Source: Parvibaculum sp. (lineage in GTDB: Bacteria > Pseudomonadota > Alphaproteobacteria > Parvibaculales > Parvibaculaceae). From it: DNA of 64,000 nucleotides. A program made the position numbers and the translations under genes. The stretch covers positions 28,338-92,337 of the forward strand of contig NZ_JAUYUS010000064.1 in assembly GCF_030694575.1 (NCBI RefSeq), in the 5' to 3' direction. The notes under the pieces are model-generated. The model saw only the letters and a program-made list of their open reading frames with translations, was not told the DNA's origin and ran no database searches. Below are positions 9,820 through 18,567 of this stretch, piece after piece. The first letter of the stretch is position 1, and every line of letters starts with the position of its first letter.

Positions 9820-10968
9820 ATGTTGCGCAAGAGCCTGACGGTACTTCTCGGTCTGGTGGCCATTTTCGCTGTTGGCGCCGGCATTCTCTACTTCAACAAG
9901 CCCGCCCAGTATTTCGTTCTGCTGAAGCCGTGGTCCGGCTTCGATCCGGCGAAGGCGCCACCCGCTGCGGACTACGCTTCCGACGACGCATGGGCGGCAC
10001 TGCCGGAACGAAACGATAAGGCCGATGTTGTTCCCGCATCGAGCACTGCAATGGACAATCAGGCCCATGCGGATGTCGACGTGTTTTTCATTCATCCGAC
10101 GACTTACTACGGCAAGGCCGGCTGGAATGCGCGGTTCGATGAGCCGGGCTTCCCAATGGACCGGCTGGAAAACGGCGTGTTGCGTTATCAGGCAAGTGCC
10201 TTCAACGGCTGTTGCCGCATTTTCGCGCCGCGCTACCGGCAGGCGACTGTCTATGCGTTCATTGGCAAGGGCGCGGACGAACACGCGGCGCTCGACCTGG
10301 CCTACCGGGATGTCGCACAGGCCTTCGAAAATTTCATCGCCGAGCGGAACGATGGCCGGCCCTTCATACTGGCCGGGCATAGCCAGGGAGCCCTTCACGG
10401 ATCGCGGCTATTGCAGGAGAAGATCGCCGGAACGCCGCTCGCCGACCACATGATTGCGGCCTATTTGATCGGTTCCGCCCTGCCTGCGGATCTTGGATTG
10501 GATGGCATCGCGCCGTGTGCCGCGCCAACGGACCTCCATTGCACACTCAACTGGAACTCAATGAACAATGCAGCCCCTCGGGCCGGCTGGACGCAGGAAG
10601 GGACAACCTGGATAGGTGGCGAATACCGGATGGTCGGCGGCGCGCCCATCGCCTGTATCAATCCACTCAACTGGATAGCAGGCGGAGCCGCCGAGGCCTC
10701 GGAAAATCTCGGCAGCCTCCCCTTCACAGGCTCGGACAAGGATTTCCCGGCGGCGCGCAAAGAGCTTACCGGCGCAAAATGTGAAAACGGTATGCTGATC
10801 GTATCCCCACCCGAAGACGCGGAAGGCTTCACCTACGGCGTGCGTACCGGCGATTATCACATTTACGACTACAACCTCTTTTACATGAATATTCGGGCAA
10901 ATCTGGAGGAACGCGTGGCCGCCTTTCTCGCCACCCGAGAACGCGGGCAAGCCCGGCTGGATCAATAA
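9820..10968 (+). CDS. DUF3089 (alpha/beta hydrolase-like) exported protein
   Basis: N-terminal hydrophobic segment; FFIHPTTYYGKAGWNARFD and ILAGHSQGALHGSRLL nucleophile elbow. Confidence 0.85.
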   Translation: MLRKSLTVLLGLVAIFAVGAGILYFNKPAQYFVLLKPWSGFDPAKAPPAADYASDDAWAALPERNDKADVVPASSTAMDNQAHADVDVFFIHPTTYYGKAGWNARFDEPGFPMDRLENGVLRYQASAFNGCCRIFAPRYRQATVYAFIGKGADEHAALDLAYRDVAQAFENFIAERNDGRPFILAGHSQGALHGSRLLQEKIAGTPLADHMIAAYLIGSALPADLGLDGIAPCAAPTDLHCTLNWNSMNNAAPRAGWTQEGTTWIGGEYRMVGGAPIACINPLNWIAGGAAEASENLGSLPFTGSDKDFPAARKELTGAKCENGMLIVSPPEDAEGFTYGVRTGDYHIYDYNLFYMNIRANLEERVAAFLATRERGQARLDQ

Positions 10969-11041
10969 ACACTTACGAACCGGCGAGCGCCAAGTGACGG
11001 TTTGGTAAGCGTTTTCAGGTCAAATCCTCCGGTCCGGCAAA

Positions 11042-11578
11042 TTGTTGCCGGAGGGTTTGTATGAGTACCAGGTTGTTTCAGTGGCTTATCTCGAAGTCGA
11101 TATTTCGGCCATCTCCTCCCGCCATCCTGTCCGCGCTTTCGATACCTACTGGTCGCACCACGCGCTCAGTGCCGGAGTGCCATCCCGCAACCAGATCAAT
11201 CCGGGCGAGATTGCCGGTCTTCTTCGGTGGCTTCTGGTACTGGAGGTGGTCCCTCGACGGGCCGATATAGAGTATCGCTATCGTCTGGCGGGCACAGGCT
11301 GCACCGAACTCTTCGGCATCGACTACACCGGGAAGGTGCTCGGTGAAAATCTGACGCCTGAAGGGGAGGAAATCCGGCGTCTGGAATTCGGCCGGGTGCT
11401 GGAAAATCTCCGGCCCATTTTTTCGACCTCAAGTCTGCCTATCAAGACCAGGGAGTTCATCACCGTTCACCGCGGCGTTTTTCCGGTATCGGCGTCGGGA
11501 GATGGGGCAGATCAGATTTTCGTGGTCGTGGCCCCGACCGTGACCGAATGCGCATTCCGCGCGCCCGTGACGGCCTAA
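11042..11578 (+). CDS. PAS domain-containing protein (start uncertain, possibly GTG at 11078)
   Basis: YWSHHALSAGVPSRNQINPGEIAGLLRWLLVLEVVPRRADIEYRYRLAGTGCTELFGIDYTGKVL. Confidence 0.75.
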   Translation: MLPEGLYEYQVVSVAYLEVDISAISSRHPVRAFDTYWSHHALSAGVPSRNQINPGEIAGLLRWLLVLEVVPRRADIEYRYRLAGTGCTELFGIDYTGKVLGENLTPEGEEIRRLEFGRVLENLRPIFSTSSLPIKTREFITVHRGVFPVSASGDGADQIFVVVAPTVTECAFRAPVTA

Positions 11579-12597
11579 TCCGCCAGCCCTGCCCGAAGTT
11601 CACTGTTATAACTCCCCAAACGTTGCCGATAGATATCTCCCATCTGCCGGGACGAAAGCGCCTTCACATTGAGAGTATCCGGTAGCCCGCCCGAGAGCAG
11701 GGACCGCGCCACGGCCGCGTTGGCCGGTTCGGAGTAATGCGTCCCGTCATATGTGTTCGCCGTGTCGATGGTGAGCGCCGAGGGGACCCCATAGTCTAGG
11801 AAACGGTCGAATTTCTCCGAAGCTGCATGAAGCACATGCACATAATCGCCGAGCCAGCCGGCATCATCGTAGGATTTGATCGCCCATGCGGAGATGGGCG
11901 GCACATAGCCGACAAGTTCTGCGTCCGGAAAGATTTTCCGCATGTCGTCATAGAAACGCACACGCTGCGGGGCATTGAACTTTCCCGCCATCAGATCGCG
12001 AAGCGGCACTCTGGGATCGTAGGCCGGCGCGCCCGGAGCGACGTTACAATTGAAGTTGCGGTCATAGACACGGTCCAGCGGCGACACCCCGAAAAGCGTC
12101 TGTTTGGACATCGAGACGGCGTCGAGTGACAGATAGGTCAGGAACGGAGATTTCGGCGCCCCGCCCTCCTTTATGAATGGAGGGATGTTGACGCCGCCGA
12201 TGCGTTCGCGAAAAGCGGCGGCCGGCACTCCCATGATGACGAGCCTGGGTTTGAAACCCCGCGCCCCGACGTAGCGTGCGAAGGCGACAGCTTCCTCCGC
12301 CTTGCCCGCGGAAAACGCGAAGTTGAAACAGCGATAGCCTTCGATCTTGTCCTCGGGCAGCAACGTCACCCGGCTGTCGCCGAAGATCAGGCAGTCATAG
12401 CGCTCCGGGTCGGCAAGAAACCGGTTGGTCTTGCTCAGACGTTCGTTGAACGCATAGTTGACCGTCCCGAGCTTGTTGCCGCCGAAATACCACATGGGGT
12501 CCACGGCCGCATTGAAGCCGAACGCCAGCAATCCGCACACGACCACAGTCGCGAAGATCGTCGCCAGATAGGCCGGTGCGTATTTGCTCATGTTCAT
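11575..12597 (-). CDS. SGNH/AlgX-like membrane-anchored protein paired with MBOAT acyltransferase
   Basis: N-terminal TM; YDCLIFGDSRVTLL (GDS-like) and DGTHYSEPANAAVARSLL; 3 bp from MBOAT gene. Confidence 0.65.
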   Translation of the reverse strand: MNMSKYAPAYLATIFATVVVCGLLAFGFNAAVDPMWYFGGNKLGTVNYAFNERLSKTNRFLADPERYDCLIFGDSRVTLLPEDKIEGYRCFNFAFSAGKAEEAVAFARYVGARGFKPRLVIMGVPAAAFRERIGGVNIPPFIKEGGAPKSPFLTYLSLDAVSMSKQTLFGVSPLDRVYDRNFNCNVAPGAPAYDPRVPLRDLMAGKFNAPQRVRFYDDMRKIFPDAELVGYVPPISAWAIKSYDDAGWLGDYVHVLHAASEKFDRFLDYGVPSALTIDTANTYDGTHYSEPANAAVARSLLSGGLPDTLNVKALSSRQMGDIYRQRLGSYNSELRAGLAD

Positions 12598-12600
12598 GGG

Positions 12601-14112
12601 TCAGAACTGGAAATAGAGGAATTCACTGATGCGCTGAAGGCTCAGTAAGGACGCGGCGGCGGCGAGCCCAACGGCAACTGCCACGCGCTTGCTCGGACGC
12701 CAGAGCGCAAGGCGAGCGAAGCGCGTACCATCGACCGGCAGCAGCAAGGGGTCGCGGCGGCGGTCCGCCCACTTGTAGTTGAAGGCCGGACGCACCATTG
12801 CCAGCCACTGCTGAGTGTTGGGCCAGAACCACACGATGCCCATCCAGAAGACGAGCCATGCGATATCCTCGATGAGACGGTGCGGGCTAAAATTATCGAG
12901 CGGGAGCGCAACGAGACCTCGATAGATTGCCGTCGCCGCATCGATGTCGACGGCACGGAAGAGAACCCATGCCAGAGCCACGCAAAGGAACGTGAGCGCG
13001 CGCGCAATGCCGCGCGACCACCATGTGTTGATCGGCTTCCGTGGCAACGCATTCCAGCCGTGGTTCACAATCAGCATCAGCCCGTGCGCTGCACCCCACA
13101 ACATGAAGGTCCATGCCGGCCCATGCCAGAGACCGCCGAGTGCCATGGTGATGAAAAGATTGAGATAGCGCCGGACCTTGCCGTGCCGGTTTCCGCCGAG
13201 CGCGATATAGAGATAGTCGCGCAGGAAGCGTGACAGTGTCATGTGCCAACGGCGCCAGAAGTCGGTGATGCTCAGCGCCTGATACGGCGAATGGAAGTTC
13301 AGAGGCAGCTTGATGCCGAAGATGCGCGCGGCGCCGATCGCCATGTCGGAATAGCCGGAGAAGTCGAAATAGAGCTGGAAGGTGTAGGCGAGCATTCCCT
13401 CCCAGGCATCGAAGAACCCGATATCGTTGCCGGCGGCCGCGCTGTTGAAGACGGCTGTCGCGACCGGCGCCGCATTGTCCGCCAGCACAACCTTCTTGAA
13501 GAGACCGATGAAGAAGATCGTGAGTCCGATCGTGACGTTCATCCGGTCGAAGGCGAAGCCCCGGGTCTGTTTGGTCTGCGAAAAAATCTCTTTGTGATGG
13601 ACAATCGGGCCCGCAATGAGCTGCGGAAAGAACATCACGAAGAAGCAATATTCGAGAAAACTGTGCGGCTCCACATCTCCGCGCCGGGCGTCGACCAGAT
13701 AGGCGATCTTCTGGAAGGTGAAGAAGGAAATCGCGAGCGGCAGAACGATATGCTGCAACGGGAAATCCGTTTCGAGAACGGCGTTCGACGTTCCTATCAG
13801 GAAATCCGTGTACTTGAAGAAACCGAGAGCCCCGAGATCGACCGTCACGCCGAAGGCGGTAAGGAAGGTTGCCGCACCGCCTCCCGGCTTCAGCCGCTCG
13901 TTCAGAATGGCCTGCGCCATCAGGAAGTTGAAGATCGCAAGCCCGATCAATAGCGGCAGATAGATGGGATTCCACCAGCCGTAGAAGAAGAGCGACGCAA
14001 GCACGAGGAAACCGAGGCTCGCCTCGCGGCCCATATAGGCGCGAATGACGAAGCACAACAGTGCCGTCAGTGGCAGGAAGCCAAAGAGAAAGATGGGTGA
14101 GTTAAAGAGCAA
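12601..14112 (-). CDS. MBOAT family O-acyltransferase (AlgI-like)
   Basis: LFNSPIFLFGFLPLTALLCF; FYGWWNPIYLPLL; LGGLWHGPAWTFMLWGAAHGLML active-site His region. Confidence 0.93.
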   Translation of the reverse strand: MLFNSPIFLFGFLPLTALLCFVIRAYMGREASLGFLVLASLFFYGWWNPIYLPLLIGLAIFNFLMAQAILNERLKPGGGAATFLTAFGVTVDLGALGFFKYTDFLIGTSNAVLETDFPLQHIVLPLAISFFTFQKIAYLVDARRGDVEPHSFLEYCFFVMFFPQLIAGPIVHHKEIFSQTKQTRGFAFDRMNVTIGLTIFFIGLFKKVVLADNAAPVATAVFNSAAAGNDIGFFDAWEGMLAYTFQLYFDFSGYSDMAIGAARIFGIKLPLNFHSPYQALSITDFWRRWHMTLSRFLRDYLYIALGGNRHGKVRRYLNLFITMALGGLWHGPAWTFMLWGAAHGLMLIVNHGWNALPRKPINTWWSRGIARALTFLCVALAWVLFRAVDIDAATAIYRGLVALPLDNFSPHRLIEDIAWLVFWMGIVWFWPNTQQWLAMVRPAFNYKWADRRRDPLLLPVDGTRFARLALWRPSKRVAVAVGLAAAASLLSLQRISEFLYFQF

Positions 14113-14210
14113 TTGGCGAGACGGGCTCCGGCCCCGGATGGGGTTCGAACTGTACAGGAATCGGGAGAATCCTGCTTCGGAAAAGGAATGTCATTACCAA
14201 CCAAGGCATA

Positions 14211-14239
14211 AAAAAGGCCGGGAACAACCCCGGCCTTTT
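14211..14239 (-). terminator. intrinsic terminator downstream of thiolase gene
   Basis: aaaaaggccggg-aacaa-ccccggcctttt stem-loop; on minus strand followed by TTTTTT. Confidence 0.85.
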
Positions 14240-14262
14240 CCTCGCATGGATTTTCCGGCGGG

Positions 14263-15465
14263 TCAGGCGCCCTGGGCACCGATGATCGTTACCGAGCAGA
14301 CGTTCTGGGAAGGCGCGCCGCCCAGATTGTGGGTAAGGCCGATCTTCGGGTTGGCAAGCTGCCGCTCGCCTGCGCGGCCCTGAAGCTGGAGATACATTTC
14401 ATAGGCCATCCGAAGACCCGAGGCGCCGATGGGATGACCGAAACACTTCAGGCCGCCATCGATCTGGCATGGAACCTTGCCGTCGGCGTCGTAAAACCCG
14501 TCCATGACGTCCTTCACCGCACCACCTTCGGGCGAGATGAAAAGATCTTCCATGGTTACGAGCTCCGTAATCGAGAAGCAGTCATGCACTTCCATCATGC
14601 TGACTTCCTCGCGCGGATTGTCGATGCCGGCTTCCTTGTAGGCCTTCTTGGCCGCGATCCGCGCCGTATGGAAGTAGCTGCCGTCCCAGCTGTTATGCTG
14701 GGATTCGAGGCCGTTCGAAACCGAAAGCTGCATCGCCTTCACGGTGACGATGTCCTTCTTGCCCATGGCCTTGGCAATTTCCGGCGTGGTAACGATCACC
14801 GCCGCCGCGCCGTCGGACACGCCGCAGCAATCGAAGAGACCAAGCGGCTCGGCGATCATCGGGGCATTCATCACCTGGTCTTCGGTCACTTCATTGCGGA
14901 GATGGGCCTTGGGGTTCTTCGCGCCATTGGCATGGCTCTTCACGGAAACATGCGCGATCGCGCGCTTGAGGTCTTCCTTGCTGACGCCATGCTTCGCCCG
15001 ATAGGCGGAGGCGAGCTGCGCGAAGTTGCCCGGCGCGGAGCCCGACGGCGACCATTGCGGATTGAGCGTGCCCATGTTGCCGACCGGCAAGCCGCCATAG
15101 CCCGTGTCCTTGAGTTTCTCGACACCGACCGCGAGTGCGATATCGGCTGCTCCGGAGGCCACCGCATAAACGGCGCCGCGGAAGGCTTCCGAGCCGGAGG
15201 CACAGAAGTTTTCCACGCGGGTCACCGCGATGTTCGGAAGCCGCAGCGCGACCGAAAGCGGCGTGCCGCCCTTGCCGGTGCCGATCTCGTCGATATGGGT
15301 CGAAAACCAGGCCGCATCGAGCTGCGTCGGCTCGATACCGGCATCCTGCATGGCTTCGAGATAGGCCTCGACCATCAGTTCTTCCGGACCCGCATCCCAG
15401 CGTTCGCCGAACTTCGAGCAACCCATGCCGAGGATCGCGACCTTGTCCTTGATACCTGCCGCCAT
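14263..15465 (-). CDS. thiolase family protein (acetyl-CoA acetyltransferase-like)
   Basis: VENFCASGSEAFRGAVYAV; MEVHDCFSITELV; GGLKCFGHPIGASGLRM. Confidence 0.93.
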   Translation of the reverse strand: MAAGIKDKVAILGMGCSKFGERWDAGPEELMVEAYLEAMQDAGIEPTQLDAAWFSTHIDEIGTGKGGTPLSVALRLPNIAVTRVENFCASGSEAFRGAVYAVASGAADIALAVGVEKLKDTGYGGLPVGNMGTLNPQWSPSGSAPGNFAQLASAYRAKHGVSKEDLKRAIAHVSVKSHANGAKNPKAHLRNEVTEDQVMNAPMIAEPLGLFDCCGVSDGAAAVIVTTPEIAKAMGKKDIVTVKAMQLSVSNGLESQHNSWDGSYFHTARIAAKKAYKEAGIDNPREEVSMMEVHDCFSITELVTMEDLFISPEGGAVKDVMDGFYDADGKVPCQIDGGLKCFGHPIGASGLRMAYEMYLQLQGRAGERQLANPKIGLTHNLGGAPSQNVCSVTIIGAQGA

Positions 15466-15477
15466 GTCCGTTTCTCC

Positions 15478-16986
15478 CTATTCGGCCGCCTGGCCCGTTT
15501 GTGATTTTGCTGCATTCGCCGCGACAGGAACCGCCTTCCAGAAATACCGCCGGAAACCGCGCTTCTCGTCGAATTCCTTGATCCGGAAGACGAGCTTCAC
15601 TTCCATGCCGGAATCGACCGTGCCGGCCTCGACATCCGTGAAATCCATCATGATCCGGCCGCCTTCCTCGAACACGACCATGCCGTAATGGTTCGGCGGG
15701 TTCATGCTGAAGGAGAGGAAGTCCGCGGACCAGGAGAGGATTTTCGCCTTCTTCTCGGCGAACTTGTAAGGCTCCTGCGTGTCGACCGTATGGTTGTTCG
15801 GATTGACCGAAATGCGGGACCTGGGGAACTGGATGACACCCGTTTCCGTGCACCGCCCGCCCACGAGACCCATCAGCATGTCTTCGTTGCGGTAGAGCGT
15901 GGTGAGCGCGGTCTTCTTGTCCTGCTCGGCGCGCATTCCCTTTTCCCATTCAATGAGGCCATTGAAGGTCAGGAATTTGAGGTAGTTGGTTTCCTCGGTG
16001 CGATTGGCGAGCGAGCCGACAATGCCGCGCTTGCCGGCCTGGCTCGAGAGCTTGTCGGTCACTTCGAAGACGAGGGCGTCGCAACCGCCGCCGAAATGGA
16101 GAACCATGACCTTGTCGCCCGGCTTCGCTTCCTTCTGCAACGTGTGAACGAGCATGACGAGCGAATGGGCCGCGCCGGTCTCGCCGCAATTTGCCGCAAG
16201 CGTGTCCCGCGCTGCCTCCGGGGCTATGCCCGAACGCTTCGCAAGCTGCTGGACGAACTTGTCGCCGAAACTGCACGGCATAACAAAATGTTTGATATCT
16301 CCGGCACTTACACCGGATTTCTCAAGGGCAGCCTTCACTGCCCGGGGAACGATTTTCGCGAACCCCTCATCGCGAATCCAGCGTTCTTCCCAGTTGTAGT
16401 CGAACTCTTCCGTACCGCCGCGAAAATGGTCGACGAAATCGACGGTGAGGCTCGCCCCGCCGAGATAGGTGGCGATCACATTGTCCGTACCCACCGTTAC
16501 GGCGGCGGCGCCATCGCCGAAATCGAGTTCCTGGGCGGTGACCGCTTTGGTTTTCCGATGATCGGATGCGAGCACCAGCGCGTGCTTCGCCTCCCCGGCC
16601 TTCACTGCCGAAAGCGCCTGCATCAGTGCCGAGGTGCCGGCACGCTGCGTCGACGCCACATCGACCGCGCGAACCTGCTCGCTGAGCGTCAGCGCGGCCG
16701 CGATGATGCCGCTGTTGAGGCGGTCCTTGAACGGCATCGTCGTCGAGCCGAAATAGAGCGCGTCCACATGGCTGCGGTCGTCGTCCGGGCCGAGCAGATC
16801 GCGGGCCGCTTCAACTGCCATCGTGACGGCGTCTTCGTCCCAATTCGCCATCGAGCGCTCGCCCTTCCCCTTGCCGAGGAAGTTGGGCGCCACCCAGGCG
16901 TTTGCCTGTGCAACGGCCTTTCGCTGCAACCGAAGCCGCGGGATATATCCGCCAAATGCTGTAAGTCCCACCGTCTGCTGGGCCAT
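15478..16986 (-). CDS. HMG-CoA synthase/KAS III-like protein fused to C-terminal DUF35-type OB-fold
   Basis: N-terminal TAFGGYIPRLRLQRKAVAQAN; ANCGETGAAHSL; C-terminal GGRCTETGVIQFPRSR...VVFEEGGRIMMDFTDVEAGTVDSGMEVKLVFR. Confidence 0.85.
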   Translation of the reverse strand: MAQQTVGLTAFGGYIPRLRLQRKAVAQANAWVAPNFLGKGKGERSMANWDEDAVTMAVEAARDLLGPDDDRSHVDALYFGSTTMPFKDRLNSGIIAAALTLSEQVRAVDVASTQRAGTSALMQALSAVKAGEAKHALVLASDHRKTKAVTAQELDFGDGAAAVTVGTDNVIATYLGGASLTVDFVDHFRGGTEEFDYNWEERWIRDEGFAKIVPRAVKAALEKSGVSAGDIKHFVMPCSFGDKFVQQLAKRSGIAPEAARDTLAANCGETGAAHSLVMLVHTLQKEAKPGDKVMVLHFGGGCDALVFEVTDKLSSQAGKRGIVGSLANRTEETNYLKFLTFNGLIEWEKGMRAEQDKKTALTTLYRNEDMLMGLVGGRCTETGVIQFPRSRISVNPNNHTVDTQEPYKFAEKKAKILSWSADFLSFSMNPPNHYGMVVFEEGGRIMMDFTDVEAGTVDSGMEVKLVFRIKEFDEKRGFRRYFWKAVPVAANAAKSQTGQAAE

Positions 16987-17127
16987 ACGTCTCCCTTTCC
17001 CAAACCGTCTGGTTATTGTTGGAGGGGAGTTTATCGAGGAATGCCGGTTCGCTACAACCGCCAGGAGGAACTGCCGACATCACCCGCGCTGCCGCTACGT
17101 CATGCACCGAATGAAGCGACCGGCGCG

Positions 17128-18399
17128 CTATCCGTCGACGACGATGCACTCGATCTTGCGCGCTTCGAGAGATTTGCAGGTGGCTCTCGCCTCGCTGACC
17201 CCTTCGAAAGCACCGGTTCTCAGCCGATAAAAAATGCCGCGCTCGCCAAGGTCCGCCTTCTGGATCGCATAGTCGAAACGACCGAGGATAACAGAAGCCT
17301 GGCGGGAGATTTCCTCCCAGGCCTGCGCGGCAAGATCGGGCTCCCGGAAAGCGCCGAGCTGCAGACGGTAGCGCGCATGCCCGGCCGATGACGGGTCTTT
17401 CGAAGCCGCAGCCTGCTTCTTGGTCGCCGGAGCTTGCCGCGCTTCGGGAAGCGCCTCCGCCGGCCTGAGCGATCCGGTTATGAGGGTGTCATTGTCATCG
17501 GCCGCCGCCATGGCCTTCGCGCCGGGCTCCGGCGGCGGAAAACGGGTCGCCGTCGTCCGCCAGCCGCCAACGCTGGCAATGCGGATAACCTTCCCGCCTT
17601 CATGGCCGGAAGACGCGGCCTGGAATGGCGCAACGGTGGATGGCAGAACTTCCGGCACGGGCTTGGCGGACGGCGGCTCATTGTTTTCCGCCGCGGACGC
17701 AAGCTGAGGAGAGAGCGCCGTCAGCTTCGTGTTCGCCAATTCGAATTCCGGGTCCAGGGCAAGGGCTTGCCGGAGATCGGCGGCGGCACGCTCAAGATCG
17801 CCCGTCTGTTCGAGCGCCAGCGCGCGGCCGAATAATGGCAGCTTGCGCTCCCTGCCCTGCATGTTGTCGATGGCGGCCGAATAATGCTCGATGGCCTCCG
17901 CATAGGCCTGCCGGCGCCGTTCCAGATTGGCGAGATTGTGGTAGGCGGCCGCATAGTTGGGTGTCAGTTCGACCGTCTTCAGATAGTCCTTCTCCGCCTC
18001 GTCTCCCTTGCCGGCATTGCCGTAGGCGATGCCGCGGTTGTAATAGGCCCGCGACAGCACCGAGGGCGGCAAGGCGTTTGTTTCGATCGCCCTTGTATAG
18101 TCGGCAATGGCGGCGTCCTGCTGGCCGATCTTCTGGAAGGCGACGCCCCGGTGATGATAGGCGACCGCGCGCCCCTCGGGCGTCAGGCCGCCACTGTCGA
18201 GCGCGTTGGAAAAGTCGACTGCTGCCCTGTCGTACTGGCCGAGTTCAATGGCGTCGGCTCCGGCTTTCATCAGCGCAGCCGCTTCCTCGGCCGCGGTACC
18301 CGCCTGCGCCGGGCGCGAGGTGGTTGGAGAAAGGGCGAAAAACGCCACGAGAAGGGAAACGGCAAAGACGTGCCCTTTTCCGCTCATCTTGCCTCGCAT
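17128..18399 (-). CDS. TPR-repeat and SPOR domain exported protein
   Basis: Signal peptide; several TPR units (YYNRGIAYGNAGKGDEAEKDYLKTVELTPNYAAAYHNLAN); C-terminal YRLQLGAFREPDLAAQAWEEIS SPOR. Confidence 0.9.
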   Translation of the reverse strand: MRGKMSGKGHVFAVSLLVAFFALSPTTSRPAQAGTAAEEAAALMKAGADAIELGQYDRAAVDFSNALDSGGLTPEGRAVAYHHRGVAFQKIGQQDAAIADYTRAIETNALPPSVLSRAYYNRGIAYGNAGKGDEAEKDYLKTVELTPNYAAAYHNLANLERRRQAYAEAIEHYSAAIDNMQGRERKLPLFGRALALEQTGDLERAAADLRQALALDPEFELANTKLTALSPQLASAAENNEPPSAKPVPEVLPSTVAPFQAASSGHEGGKVIRIASVGGWRTTATRFPPPEPGAKAMAAADDNDTLITGSLRPAEALPEARQAPATKKQAAASKDPSSAGHARYRLQLGAFREPDLAAQAWEEISRQASVILGRFDYAIQKADLGERGIFYRLRTGAFEGVSEARATCKSLEARKIECIVVDG

Positions 18400-18567
18400 T
18401 CTGGACGCCGCATCAACCGGCCCTCCCCGACACGCGATAAGCTGGTGACCTGCGGAAAATCTATCACGCCGCTCCAGAGCGCGGAGCAGGAGATGGATTT
18501 GTTATAAATAACAGCTAGTTAGAAGAGAGGGTGGAGTACGGGCTTCGCAAAAAGGACCGAATCGCGA

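Noticed and set aside
14145-14163. Possible SOS box GAAC-N7-GAAT
   Set aside because: Second half-site mismatches the GAAC/GTTC consensus and no SOS-type gene follows.
14125-14200. tRNA-like T-loop string (ggggttcgaactgtac) upstream of the MBOAT gene
   Set aside because: No acceptor, D or anticodon arm could be built on either strand; treated as coincidence.
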